This document shows, piece by piece, positions 1-9,082 of a DNA stretch of 64,000 bases. The notes under the pieces are model-generated. The model was not told the DNA's origin and ran no database searches. It worked only from the letters and a program-made list of their open reading frames with translations. The translations under genes were made by a program, and so were the position numbers. The number at the start of each line of letters is the position of its first letter. Positions within the stretch are counted from its first letter, which is position 1. Origin of the DNA: Burkholderia sp. Ac-20365 (GTDB lineage: Bacteria > Pseudomonadota > Gammaproteobacteria > Burkholderiales > Burkholderiaceae); assembly GCF_017104715.1 (NCBI RefSeq), contig NZ_JAAGPI010000002.1, forward strand, positions 124,001-188,000. Reading direction: 5' to 3'.

Positions 1-548
<548 letters not shown>

Positions 549-794
549 ATGAATCTGTCCCCATCCGAGCCGGCTGAAACTTCCGGCACGTCGAGCGTGC
601 GCTGTCCGCGCTGCCGCCGCGTGTTCGACTGCGGCGCGCGCGGCGAGCGCTCGGCGTGCTGGTGCGTGTCGATGCCCGCTTTGCCCGCCGAGGCGCTCGA
701 AGCCGGCACGGGCTGTCTATGTCCCGAATGCCTCGCCGATGCGATTGCGCGCACGCACGCGCCGGTGGGCGGCGCGATGCCGGCGCCGGATTGA
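549..794 (+). CDS. Cysteine-rich CWC family small protein
   Basis: An 81-residue protein with a CPRC pair near residue 19, a CWC motif in the middle and a CLCPECL motif towards the C-terminus. The cysteine layout fits the small cysteine-rich CWC family of proteobacteria, probably a metal-binding knuckle protein whose role is unknown. The start is the ATG at 549; no strong ribosome-binding site precedes it. It converges on the TPR-glycosyltransferase gene ending at 816. Family assignment rests on the motif spacing. Confidence 0.7.
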   Translation: MNLSPSEPAETSGTSSVRCPRCRRVFDCGARGERSACWCVSMPALPAEALEAGTGCLCPECLADAIARTHAPVGGAMPAPD

Positions 795-815
795 GGCGCC
801 GGACGCGTGCGTTTT

Positions 816-2462
816 CTATTTCTGTCTGCGTCGATGTGAACCGGCTAGCGCGGCGAGATCGCGTGTCAGCGCATCGAATACGGGTTGCCACTGCGCGAAC
901 TGCTTTTGACGGTACAAGGTCGCGTCCGGATACCACGGGCTGTCGGCGCGATCGAGCAACCAGACCCAATGCGGATTGACGTCGAGCAGCACCCACGTGC
1001 GCTGCCCGATTGCGCCGCTCAGATGCGCAACCGACGTGCACACGGTGATCACCAGGTCGAGCGCGCTCATGTAGGCGGCCGTGTCATCGAAGCTTTGGAA
1101 TCCGGCGGTGTGATCGGCGATATCGAATCCGGCCGCGCGCGCTGCCGCCACGTCGGCTGCGGCGCCGGGTTGCAGCGAATAGAACGCCACGTTATCGAGC
1201 TTCAGGAAGGCGTCGACATACCGCTCCAGCCCGACACGGCGAAACGGATTGCGCTGATGTCCATGGCTGCCCGTCCACGCGAGTCCGACCTTCAACCGCT
1301 TTTCACCGGCGAGGCGTTGGCGCCACGTATCGACGGCTTGCGGATCGGCTTGCAGGTAAGGAACGGCCGACGGGATCGTTTCCTCGCGCGTATCGAACAG
1401 CAAGGGCAGCGAGAGCAGCGAAATCTCATAGTCGAACGCCGGTAATTCATCGACGCCGCCGCCTGGCGTGAATTCGTCGGCGTGTTGCGCGAGCGAACGC
1501 TCGAGCAACGCGCCCATCTGCGGAAACGAATTCCACGCAAGCCGGCCGCCTTCGCGATGCACGCGGTCGGCCAGCAGCGGCACGTAGCGGCAGAACTGCA
1601 GCAGATCGCCCATGCCCTGTTCACCCCACAGCAGCAGCGTCTTGCCGGCGAGCGGTTCGCCGCGCCACGCCGGGCGAGGCAGCACTGGGCGCCTTCCGGC
1701 CAGTTCCTTCGATCCATCCCAGCGCGCTTCATGCTCACGCCAGCCGTCGGCGTAATTGCCGCGCAGCAGGTGAATCATGCTGAGGTTGGACAGGTGTGAC
1801 GCTACATCAGGCGCAGCGCGATGCGCCGCCAACGTGAAGCGCTCAGCTTGCTCCCACTGCTGCGCTTCACGCAGCGTCTGCCCGTGATTGCCGAGCATGA
1901 TCGGGTTGTCGGGCTGAAGCGCAAGCGCGCGCCGCTCGGCTTCGAGCGCGCTGTCGAGATCGAAGCGCGCCAGATGAAGCTTGGCAATATTGACCCACGC
2001 GTTCGCATCGTCGGGATTCTGGTCGAGCGCAGCTTGCAGCAACTCCGCTGCTTCCGCCGAGGCAGGATCGGCCGTCATCAACGCGCCTGCCAGATTGTTG
2101 CGCAGGCTGTGCAGGCTGGGATCGATGGCAAGCGCCTCGCGGTATGGCGCGATCGCGTCCTGATGACGGTTCGTCGCTTGCAGCGTGTAGCCCAGGCGGA
2201 AGAGCGCATTGGCGTCGTGCGGATCCAAAGCGGCCAAAGCTCGCGCAATGGTTTCGGCTTCGGAGCGAAGCTGCCGCTCGATGAGTTGTTGAACCAGCGT
2301 ATCGAGCGAATGTGTATCGGTTGGGAATAGATGGGAAGCGGCCTGAACCCAGATGTCGTGTGCTTTCGTGTCGGCTTGCTGTCGTGCTGCGACAGCATGA
2401 CGCAGAAATGTCTGAAAGGAATCCAAAGAAACTTGATGCAGATCAAGCGGTGTTTTAAGCAT
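816..2462 (-). CDS. TPR-repeat protein with C-terminal glycosyltransferase-like domain
   Basis: A 548-residue cytoplasmic protein. The N-terminal half is a run of tetratricopeptide repeats (for example the blocks around ALFRLGYTLQATNRHQDAI, NLAGALMTADPASAEAAELL and NHGQTLREAQQWEQAERF). The C-terminal half has a GT-B-like fold signature: a LLLWGEQGMGDLLQF block and a second block with VGLAWTGS and a late ITVCTSVAHLSGAIG motif, as in heptosyltransferase-like (GT9) TPR proteins. I start at the ATG at 2462 (MLKTPLDLHQ); the longer frame to 2606 would run into the divergent regB-like gene. Acceptor and donor sugars cannot be told from sequence. Confidence 0.8.
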   Translation of the reverse strand: MLKTPLDLHQVSLDSFQTFLRHAVAARQQADTKAHDIWVQAASHLFPTDTHSLDTLVQQLIERQLRSEAETIARALAALDPHDANALFRLGYTLQATNRHQDAIAPYREALAIDPSLHSLRNNLAGALMTADPASAEAAELLQAALDQNPDDANAWVNIAKLHLARFDLDSALEAERRALALQPDNPIMLGNHGQTLREAQQWEQAERFTLAAHRAAPDVASHLSNLSMIHLLRGNYADGWREHEARWDGSKELAGRRPVLPRPAWRGEPLAGKTLLLWGEQGMGDLLQFCRYVPLLADRVHREGGRLAWNSFPQMGALLERSLAQHADEFTPGGGVDELPAFDYEISLLSLPLLFDTREETIPSAVPYLQADPQAVDTWRQRLAGEKRLKVGLAWTGSHGHQRNPFRRVGLERYVDAFLKLDNVAFYSLQPGAAADVAAARAAGFDIADHTAGFQSFDDTAAYMSALDLVITVCTSVAHLSGAIGQRTWVLLDVNPHWVWLLDRADSPWYPDATLYRQKQFAQWQPVFDALTRDLAALAGSHRRRQK

Positions 2463-2564
2463 GTGTGGTTGGAGATTCTCGAGTGCACGGTAAACAGCAA
2501 AGAAACTATAGTTCCGAGCATTCGCTAGATGAATCAGACCCCTCCCAACAGGTAAACTCAGAGG

Positions 2565-3869
2565 ATGCACCGTATAACCGTCACCGGCCGGGTCAATCTC
2601 GGGCATCTCTTCTGGCTACGCAGTCTTGCCATCATCGGGCAACTCGTGACGATTGCGTTCGTCCAGAGCTTCGTCGGCGTGAAGTTGCCGCTGCCGGCGA
2701 TGCTGCTCGTCATCGGGCTCGAAGTGCTCTTCAACGGACTGACGTGGCTGCGCGTCGCGAGCCAGAAGCCGGAGTCGAATCTCGAACTGTTCGGTCAGCT
2801 ATGGGTCGATCTCGGCGCGCTGTCGGCGCTGCTGTTTCTGTCGGGCGGCACGACCAATCCTTTTGTTTCGTTGTATCTGCCGTCGCTGGCCATTGCCGCT
2901 GCCGTGCTGCCGTGGCAGTTGATGGCGTGGCTCGCCGCGTTTGCCGTCGCCTGTTACGCGGTGCTCAGCTTCGAGTCGGTGCCACTCAATCTCGACAATC
3001 CCGCGAACCTGTTCGACTACTACCGCGCCGGCATGTGGGTGAACTTCATGGTGAGCGTCGGGCTGATCGCGTGGTTCGTGGCGCGCATGTCGCGCGGGCT
3101 GCGTCAGCGCGATGCAGCGCTCGGCGACGCACAACAGCGCCTGCTGCGCGACGAGCGTGCCGTGGCGCTGGGCGTGCAGGCCGCGACGGTCGCGCATGAA
3201 ATGGGCACGCCGTTGTCGACCATCGCGATGCTCACCGAAGAGTTGCGCGATGCCGCACGCAGCGACGAAGGTCTGAAACCGTACTCGGCCGATCTCGACA
3301 TCCTCGATCAGCAACTCACTTTGTGCACGTCGGCACTCGCGCGCCTGCGCAGCCGCGCATCGACGCAAGGCACGCGTCAGCGGGTCGACGAGTGGCTCGA
3401 CTCGTTCGCCGACCAATGGCGCTTGCGGCATCCGCATGTCAAGTTCGAGCGTCTCGGCGAGCCGCCCGATAACGTGAGCGTCGACGACACGGTCGCCGTC
3501 AGTCAGATCCTCACCATCCTGCTCGATAACGCCGCGCGCGCGAGTCGCGATCACGTGACACTGGCAGCGAAGCTGGCAGATAGCGATTCGATCGCCTTCG
3601 AGGTCTGCGATGCGGGGCCGGGCGTGCCGGCGTCGCTGCGTGGTTTGCTGGGCGCGGCGCCAGTGGATAGCACGCAGGGCGGACATGGCGTCGGGCTGTA
3701 TCTGGCGTTTACGGCGGCGGCGCGGCTCGGCGGATCGATCGAACTCACCGACGCCAACGAAATCAAGCCGCGCGGTACGCGCGCAGTGTTGCGGTTGCCT
3801 CTGGCCCGCGAGCAAACGGGCGCGGGCCGGCAGGGCGCCGCGTCGTCCAATACGGAGAAGCAAGCATGA
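2565..3869 (+). CDS. regB: RegB/PrrB-type redox sensor histidine kinase
   Basis: A 434-residue membrane kinase. Several hydrophobic segments occupy residues about 15-175. The loop GGTTNPF at 94-100 matches the GGxxNPF quinone-binding signature of RegB. The H-box HEMGTP starts at His211, the sole Cys in the dimerisation region is Cys254 (LTLCTSALARLR), and a C-terminal GHKL ATPase domain has the DNAARAS N-box and a GHGVGL G-box. Known RegB proteins sense the ubiquinone pool and a redox-active cysteine and phosphorylate RegA. It overlaps the downstream regA by four bases (ATGA), so the pair is translationally coupled. Confidence 0.9.
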   Translation: MHRITVTGRVNLGHLFWLRSLAIIGQLVTIAFVQSFVGVKLPLPAMLLVIGLEVLFNGLTWLRVASQKPESNLELFGQLWVDLGALSALLFLSGGTTNPFVSLYLPSLAIAAAVLPWQLMAWLAAFAVACYAVLSFESVPLNLDNPANLFDYYRAGMWVNFMVSVGLIAWFVARMSRGLRQRDAALGDAQQRLLRDERAVALGVQAATVAHEMGTPLSTIAMLTEELRDAARSDEGLKPYSADLDILDQQLTLCTSALARLRSRASTQGTRQRVDEWLDSFADQWRLRHPHVKFERLGEPPDNVSVDDTVAVSQILTILLDNAARASRDHVTLAAKLADSDSIAFEVCDAGPGVPASLRGLLGAAPVDSTQGGHGVGLYLAFTAAARLGGSIELTDANEIKPRGTRAVLRLPLAREQTGAGRQGAASSNTEKQA

Positions 3870-4408
3870 GCGATAAGAACTTTCTGGTAATCGACGACGA
3901 CGAAGTGTTCTCCGGCATCCTCGCGCGCGGGCTGACGCGTCGCGGCTTCACGGTGTCCGAGGCGCACAACGCCGACGAAGCGATTCGCCTCGCGAATCAG
4001 CAGAAGTTCGGGCAGATCACCGTCGATCTGCATCTGGGCAACGACTCGGGCCTGACGCTCGTCGCGCCGCTGCGCGACCTGCAGCCGAACGCGCGGATGC
4101 TGGTGCTGACGGGTTACGCGAGCATCGCGACTGCCGTGCAGGCTGTGAAAGATGGCGCGGACAACTATCTGGCCAAGCCCGCGAACGTCGAGACGATCCT
4201 GTCCGCGCTGCAAACGGAAGCGAGCGCGACGCAGGCCGAAGAGGCGCTTGAGAACCCGACGCCGCTGTCGGTGGCGCGGCTCGAGTGGGAGCACATCCAG
4301 CGCGTGCTCGCGGAAAACGGCGGCAATATCTCGGCGACGGCGCGCGCGTTGAACATGCACCGGCGCACGTTGCAGCGCAAGCTCGCGAAGCGGCCGGTCA
4401 AGCAGTAA
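3866..4408 (+). CDS. regA: RegA/PrrA/ActR-type response regulator
   Basis: A 180-residue two-domain regulator. The receiver has the acidic cluster Asp10-Asp12, phospho-acceptor Asp54 (ITVDLHLG) and the conserved YLAKP lysine. The C-terminus is a Fis-type helix-turn-helix, GGNISATARALNMHRRTLQR, almost the family consensus for RegA. The start overlaps the kinase stop codon. RegA homologues control redox-responsive genes such as terminal oxidases, nitrogen metabolism and carbon fixation. A bidirectional terminator follows at 4431-4455. Confidence 0.93.
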   Translation: MSDKNFLVIDDDEVFSGILARGLTRRGFTVSEAHNADEAIRLANQQKFGQITVDLHLGNDSGLTLVAPLRDLQPNARMLVLTGYASIATAVQAVKDGADNYLAKPANVETILSALQTEASATQAEEALENPTPLSVARLEWEHIQRVLAENGGNISATARALNMHRRTLQRKLAKRPVKQ

Positions 4409-4424
4409 CGTTGGTTCGAGTATG

Positions 4425-4464
4425 AAAAAAGGCGTCGCTCCGTGAGGAGCGACGCCTTTTTGTT
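4425..4464. terminator. Bidirectional rho-independent terminator between regA and hslU
   Basis: A perfect 10-bp stem, GGCGTCGCTC (4431-4440) with GAGCGACGCC (4446-4455), has a 5-nt loop. It is flanked by six A on the left and four T on the right, so it can terminate transcription from both converging genes. Confidence 0.9.
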
Positions 4465-4480
4465 TATCGGTCAGCTAGCG

Positions 4481-5827
4481 TTACAGCACGTAGCGCGACA
4501 GATCTTCGTCTTGCGCGACCTCGTTCAACGCGCGATCGACATACGCCGCGTCGATCTGCACGCTCTTGCCGGCATGATTGCCCGCCGAGAACGACACTTC
4601 TTCGAGCAGCTTTTCGATCACCGTATAGAGACGGCGTGCGCCGATGTTTTCCGTCTTCTCATTCACCGAGAACGCGATTTCTGCGAGACGGCGGATGCCG
4701 TCGTCGGCGAATTCGAGGTGCACGTCTTCCGTTTCGAGCAGCGCCTGATATTGCTTGACGAGGCTCGCGTCGGTGGCGACGAGAATCGATTCGAAATCCT
4801 TCACCGACAGCGAATCCAGTTCGACGCGAATCGGGAAACGGCCTTGCAGTTCGGGAATCAGGTCGCTCGGCTTCGCGAGATGGAACGCGCCGCTTGCGAT
4901 GAACAGGATGTGATCGGTCTTCACCATCCCGTATTTCGTGTTGATGGTCGTGCCTTCGACGAGCGGCAGCAGATCGCGCTGCACGCCCTGACGCGAGACT
5001 TCGCCGCCGCCTGCTTCGCTGCGCGACGCGATCTTGTCGATTTCATCGAGGAACACGATGCCGTTCTGCTCGACGTTCTGCACGGCCTTCGTCTTGACCT
5101 CTTCGTCGTTGAGCATCTTCGCGGCTTCTTCGTCGGTGAGCAGCTTCAGCGCTTCTTTCACCTTCATCTTGCGGCGCGTCTTCTTGCCGCCGCCGAGATT
5201 CGCGAACATCGAACGGATCTGCTCGGTCATGTCTTCCATGCCCGGCGGGCCCATGATGTCCATCGTGGGCTGCGTCATTTCGATGTCGAGTTCGATCTCC
5301 TTGTCGTCGAGCGCGCCTTCGCGCAGGCGCTTGCGGAAGGTCTGACGCGTCGTCGAGTTCGAATCGTCTGTGCTCGACTCGTTGCCCGAACCGAAGCCGA
5401 CCGTGGTGCGCGCACCCGGCAGCAGGATTTCGAGGATACGGTCTTCGGCGAGATCTTCCGCCTTGGTGCGGACCTTGCGCATTTCCGTTTCGCGCGTCTG
5501 CTTGACCGAGATTTCGATCAGATCGCGCACGATGCTGTCGACGTCGCGGCCCACATAGCCGACTTCCGTGAACTTGGTCGCTTCGATCTTGATGAACGGC
5601 GCGTCGGCGAGCTTCGCGAGACGCCGCGCGATTTCCGTCTTGCCGACGCCCGTCGGCCCGATCATCAGAATGTTCTTCGGCGTGATTTCCTGACGCAGCG
5701 GCTCGGCGACCTGCTGACGGCGCCAGCGGTTGCGCAGCGCGACGGCAACGGCCTTCTTCGCGCGATTCTGGCCGATGATGTGCTTGTCGAGTTCCGAGAC
5801 GATCTCGGCGGGAGTCATGGTGCTCAT
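4481..5827 (-). CDS. hslU: ATP-dependent protease ATPase subunit HslU (ClpY)
   Basis: A 448-residue AAA+ unfoldase that feeds substrates to the HslV peptidase. Walker A GPTGVGKT is at 57-64, Walker [10 protein letters not shown] lies about two thirds along, and sensor motifs follow ([12 protein letters not shown]). The I-domain insertion between the Walker motifs is acidic and Gly/Met-rich. The protein ends EDLSRYVL, the usual HslU C-terminal tail that docks into HslV. The start ATG at 5827 lies 9 bases after the hslV stop, so hslV-hslU form one operon. Confidence 0.97.
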   Translation of the reverse strand: MSTMTPAEIVSELDKHIIGQNRAKKAVAVALRNRWRRQQVAEPLRQEITPKNILMIGPTGVGKTEIARRLAKLADAPFIKIEATKFTEVGYVGRDVDSIVRDLIEISVKQTRETEMRKVRTKAEDLAEDRILEILLPGARTTVGFGSGNESSTDDSNSTTRQTFRKRLREGALDDKEIELDIEMTQPTMDIMGPPGMEDMTEQIRSMFANLGGGKKTRRKMKVKEALKLLTDEEAAKMLNDEEVKTKAVQNVEQNGIVFLDEIDKIASRSEAGGGEVSRQGVQRDLLPLVEGTTINTKYGMVKTDHILFIASGAFHLAKPSDLIPELQGRFPIRVELDSLSVKDFESILVATDASLVKQYQALLETEDVHLEFADDGIRRLAEIAFSVNEKTENIGARRLYTVIEKLLEEVSFSAGNHAGKSVQIDAAYVDRALNEVAQDEDLSRYVL

Positions 5828-5836
5828 CGTGTGTCC

Positions 5837-6373
5837 TTACTCGATCGTCTCGATGACGCGGTTGTGGTTCGTGTAGATACACATGTCGCCGGCAATCTCC
5901 AGCGACTTTTCGACGATGTCGCGCGGCGAAAGATCCGTGTTGTCGGCGAGCGCCTTGGCGGCAGCCTGCGCGTAAGCGCCGCCCGAGCCGATCGCGCAGA
6001 TCCCGCCTTCGGGATCGAGCACGTCGCCGTTGCCGGTGATGACGAGGGTCGTGGTGGCGTCAGCCGTGATCAGCATCGCTTCGAGACGGCGCAGCATGCG
6101 GTCGGTGCGCCAGTCTTTGGCGAGTTCGACGGCGGCGCGCGTGAGATTGCCCTGGTGCTTTTCCAGCTTGGCTTCGAAGCGGTCGAGCAGCGAGAACGCG
6201 TCGGCCGTGCCGCCGGCGAAGCCGACCAGCACCTTGCCGTTATAGATGCGCCGAACCTTCTTCGCACCGCCCTTCATGACGATATTGCCCAGCGTGACCT
6301 GGCCGTCGCCGCCGAGCGCGACCTTGTCGCCGCGGCGCACGGAGACGATCGTCGTGCCGTGAAATTGCTCCAT
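5837..6373 (-). CDS. hslV: ATP-dependent protease peptidase subunit HslV (ClpQ)
   Basis: A 178-residue proteasome-like N-terminal nucleophile hydrolase. The chosen start gives [15 protein letters not shown], so processing after Gly6 would expose the catalytic Thr7; the ribosome-binding site AAAGGAA sits just upstream. Longer in-frame starts lack this site. [14 protein letters not shown] and the late Ser/Asp residues match the family. It is the first gene of the hslV-hslU heat-shock operon. Confidence 0.96.
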   Translation of the reverse strand: MEQFHGTTIVSVRRGDKVALGGDGQVTLGNIVMKGGAKKVRRIYNGKVLVGFAGGTADAFSLLDRFEAKLEKHQGNLTRAAVELAKDWRTDRMLRRLEAMLITADATTTLVITGNGDVLDPEGGICAIGSGGAYAQAAAKALADNTDLSPRDIVEKSLEIAGDMCIYTNHNRVIETIE

Positions 6374-6700
6374 TTGCGTTCCTTTTAAAGCTGGCGAGTA
6401 CGCGGAGGCGCGTTGCGCCACCACGGAATCCGGGTGCGGACGGCGCGCGATGCTGGGCCGCGCGCGCGTGCAACGCATGTCGGAGTTATTTTAGGGCGGG
6501 CGCCGCCATATCAAGAGCCGAAGTCATATCGGCGCGAGAAAAGGCGGGGACGGCGGGATCTGCGGCGCGGAAGGCGGATGGGGAGGTAAAACGTTCTGGC
6601 GTTTCGGCGACGTGCGTTTTATGTAATCCGCATTTACCGATTACCGCGTGCAGCCCGGCAATTGGGCCCATCAAAGCGGTGGATAAAACGAAGCTCAAAA
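6374..6700. other. Gap upstream of hslV, downstream of dksA
   Basis: This gene-free stretch contains the candidate hslVU promoter (6488-6515) and the leader of hslV. The remainder towards the dksA terminator shows nothing recognisable; frames across it are shadows with no conserved character. Confidence 0.5.
6488..6515 (-). promoter_or_regulatory. Candidate hslVU promoter, sigma-32-like
   Basis: Read on the minus strand, CTTGATA (-35-like, 6509-6515) is followed by a GC-rich spacer ending CCCGCCC and then TAAAAT (6488-6493). CTTGA plus a C-rich -10 start resembles heat-shock sigma-32 promoters, which drive hslVU in E. coli. It lies about 115 bases upstream of the hslV ATG. The -10 match is imperfect. 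Confidence 0.4.
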
Positions 6701-6732
6701 GAAAAAAGAGGCGCACGATCCCGTGCGCCTCT
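6701..6732 (-). terminator. Rho-independent terminator of dksA
   Basis: An 11-bp stem, AGAGGCGCACG (6707-6717) with CGTGCGCCTCT (6722-6732), is followed on the minus strand by a run of T (A-run at 6702-6707 on the plus strand). It lies about 50 bases past the dksA stop. Confidence 0.9.
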
Positions 6733-6781
6733 GACGAAGCGTGTCTGGGGCGCGGACCCCGATTACCGCGCCGCCGGTCGA

Positions 6782-7201
6782 TCAGTCGCCGAACAGCTTC
6801 TGGCGCAGTTCGCGGCGTTCCTGTGCTTCGAGCGACAGGGTCGCGGTCGGGCGCGCGAGCAGACGGGGAATGCCGATCGGCTCGCCCGTTTCCTCGCACC
6901 AGCCGTAGTCGCCCGATTCGATCCGTGCGATCGACTGCTGCACCTTCTTCAGCAGCTTGCGTTCGCGGTCGCGCGTGCGCAGTTCCAGCGCATGCTCTTC
7001 CTCGATCGTCGCGCGGTCGGCCGGGTCCGGCACGATCACGGTTTCGCGGAGGTTCTCGGTCGTCTGGCCGGCATTGCGGAGGATGTCCGCCTGCAGCTGC
7101 TCGAGCCGGTTCTTGAAGAAAGCGAGCTGATCCTCATTCATGTAATCCTTGTCGCTCATCTTCAGGATTTCGGCTTCGGTCAAGAGTCGTTTCGTCGTCA
7201 T
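6782..7201 (-). CDS. dksA: RNA polymerase-binding transcription factor DksA, cysteine-depleted form
   Basis: A 139-residue protein that binds the RNA polymerase secondary channel and, with ppGpp, controls rRNA and amino-acid promoters. The coiled-coil tip motif DxxDxA is intact (Asp59, Asp62, Ala64). The C-terminal globular domain keeps only one of the four zinc cysteines: by alignment to E. coli DksA the ligands are Cys102, Thr105, Ser123 and Ala126. It should therefore fold without zinc, as reported for Pseudomonas DksA2. The start MTTKRLLTEAEILKM is chosen over a frame nine codons longer because it matches the usual family length. The neighbour upstream is a COG0523 GTPase. Confidence 0.95.
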   Translation of the reverse strand: MTTKRLLTEAEILKMSDKDYMNEDQLAFFKNRLEQLQADILRNAGQTTENLRETVIVPDPADRATIEEEHALELRTRDRERKLLKKVQQSIARIESGDYGWCEETGEPIGIPRLLARPTATLSLEAQERRELRQKLFGD

Positions 7202-7510
7202 CTGGCTTGCTTCTTCAATGTGAGGCAAATCATTGCCCGCACTTTCGTGTTGCCCGCAAAGGCGCCTCGATGACGCTCAAATGAGCGCCGGCGAACACGG
7301 ACGGTGGGCTGTCGTGACGCCGAAGCGCCGATGCGGGGCCGAACTCCTCTGGAAACCGATTCTTCCAATGCTCCTGAGGCAATGCTTCCCGGCAGCGCGT
7401 TATGAGCCGGCGTGCGGCCGGCCGGCATATCGGCGATATCCCCGGATTAGATTTTCCGGCGCCATTTTCGGCCCGGCACGGCTGCGACGCGATTACGCGT
7501 TTTACACCGG

Positions 7511-7529
7511 GCAAATCGTTATCATTCTC
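7511..7529 (-). promoter_or_regulatory. Candidate Fur-family (Fur or Zur) box upstream of dksA
   Basis: Minus-strand GAGAATGATAACGATTTGC matches the 19-bp E. coli Fur consensus at 14 positions. It is about 310 bases upstream of the dksA start and 300 bases past the end of the COG0523 gene. The right half is poor, so the call is tentative. Confidence 0.35.
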
Positions 7530-7539
7530 CAGTGGGGCC

Positions 7540-7562
7540 GTATTGTAACTGAATCACAATAC
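7540..7562. repeat. Inverted repeat GTATTGT-N9-ACAATAC
   Basis: Perfect 7-bp arms with a 9-bp spacer, AT-rich against a GC-rich background, located 11 bases from the Fur-like box. The shape suits a dimeric regulator site near the dksA promoter, but no known regulator is recognised. Confidence 0.4.
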
Positions 7563-7823
7563 GAAACCGCAAGCAGGGGAAATCCCTGCCGCAAACTCCA
7601 CTTATCGTGAAAATATAACGCGCTGTTCACTAAAAAGCGATGGTCGTACACGTATTCTCGCAACAGGGTTTTCACGTGCTTTGACCGCAGGCGGGCTTTT
7701 AAATTGCCGCGCCCGTGCTTTCGAGGTCTTTTTTGCTTTTGGAACCCGAGAATGCGGCGACAGGCGGAGCGCCGAAGCGCCCGCCCGCCACGCATCGCAA
7801 TGCGGGATCAGAGTAAGAACGAA

Positions 7824-8915
7824 TCAGACGAGGCAGGCTTCAAGACCGTCGGTGATCAGGTCTTGCGGCAGTTCGATGCCGATGAACACCATCTTGTTGG
7901 TCTTCTTCTCGATGGGCTGCCATTTGGCGGCGAGATCGCTGCCCATCATCTGATGCACGCCCTGGAAGACGACCTTGCGATCGACGCCCTTCATATACAG
8001 CACACCCTTATAGCGAAGCAGGCGTTCGCCATAAATCTGCAGAATGCCGCCGAGGAAGTCTTCGAGCTTGTTCGGATCAAACGGCCGGTCGCTGCGGAAA
8101 ACGAACGACTTGATCTTGTCGTCATGATGCGCGTGATGGTGATGATGATGGCCGTGATCGTGACCTTCGTGATCGCACTTGCCATGATCGTGATCGCAGT
8201 TCGCGTGGTCATGATCGTGGTCGTGGTCATGATGCGCGTGATCGTGGTCGTCTTCGGCGAGGAAGTCCGGGTCGATTTCCAGCTTCGAGTTCAGGTTGAA
8301 GCCGCGCAGATCGAAGATTTCCTTGATGTCCGCTTCACCGAAGTTCACGACGCGAATCTGCGCCTTCGGGTTCATGTGCAGCAGACGGTGGCGCAGGTCG
8401 CCGATCACCTTCTCATCGACGAGATCCGACTTCGTGATGAACAGGCGGTCCGCGAAACCGACCTGACGCTGCACGACTTCGTGCTCGTCGAGTTGCGCAT
8501 TCGCGTGCTTTGCGTCGACCAGCGTGATGATCGCGTCGAGCAGGAATTCGTCGGCGATCTGGTTATCCATGAAGAACGTCTGCGCGACGGGGCCGGGGTT
8601 CGCGAGGCCCGTGGTTTCGATCACGACGCGGTCGAAATCGAGCTTGCCTTCCTGCTTCTGCGCAGCGAGATCGCCGAGCACGCGCGCAAGGTCGCCGCGG
8701 ATCGTGCAGCAGATACAGCCGTTGCTCATCTGGATGATCTGCTCGCCGGTGTCCTGCACGAGGATGTCGTTGTCGATGTTTTCTTCGCCGAACTCGTTTT
8801 CGATCACGGCGATCTTCATGCCGTGCTTCTCGTTCAGGATGCGCTTGAGCAGCGTGGTTTTGCCGCTGCCGAGAAAGCCGGTCAGGATAGTGACGGGAAT
8901 CATGTTGTTCGCCAT
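7824..8915 (-). CDS. COG0523 (CobW/ZNG1-like) GTPase, probable zinc metallochaperone
   Basis: A 363-residue G3E-family GTPase. Walker A GFLGSGKT is at 13-20, the metal-binding CxCC motif (CICC) at 67-70 and the guanine-specificity TKSD near 162. A metal-buffer-like loop at about 222-266 is almost entirely His and Asp with two Cys. The CobW C-terminal domain follows. Family members deliver zinc (or other metals) to client proteins. The histidine-rich loop argues for zinc here. I start at MANNMIPVTIL; a start eight codons earlier is possible. Confidence 0.88.
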   Translation of the reverse strand: MANNMIPVTILTGFLGSGKTTLLKRILNEKHGMKIAVIENEFGEENIDNDILVQDTGEQIIQMSNGCICCTIRGDLARVLGDLAAQKQEGKLDFDRVVIETTGLANPGPVAQTFFMDNQIADEFLLDAIITLVDAKHANAQLDEHEVVQRQVGFADRLFITKSDLVDEKVIGDLRHRLLHMNPKAQIRVVNFGEADIKEIFDLRGFNLNSKLEIDPDFLAEDDHDHAHHDHDHDHDHANCDHDHGKCDHEGHDHGHHHHHHAHHDDKIKSFVFRSDRPFDPNKLEDFLGGILQIYGERLLRYKGVLYMKGVDRKVVFQGVHQMMGSDLAAKWQPIEKKTNKMVFIGIELPQDLITDGLEACLV

Positions 8916-9082
8916 GTGGAGTCGCCTTGTGTTCGTCAATCTGGGGTGCGAACCGCGCTCTATGCGCGTGGCCCGGACCGCATGAATTCAGCAGAATATT
9001 GAAGCATATCCGCCCGCGCGCTGCTGCCGGACGGCGAATGCCCCGTCGTTGCCTGTGGAAATAACGCCTTAACTATGGGCGA

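Larger units (their letters stand above)
7202..7823. other. 622-base gap between the COG0523 GTPase and dksA
   Basis: No convincing gene is present. The region holds a Fur-family-like box (7511-7529), an adjacent inverted repeat (7540-7562) and presumably the dksA promoter with a long leader. The frames present overlap one another and lack conserved character. Confidence 0.55.

Noticed and set aside
4442..6388. 648-residue plus-strand open frame opposite hslU and hslV
   Set aside because: It is exactly antisense to the hslUV genes, Arg/Asp/Phe-rich without any family character, and arises from the codon bias of the real genes.
7704..9002. Long plus-strand frame opposite the COG0523 GTPase
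   Set aside because: Its Val/Met/Ile run is the antisense of the histidine-rich loop. No start signal or family match.
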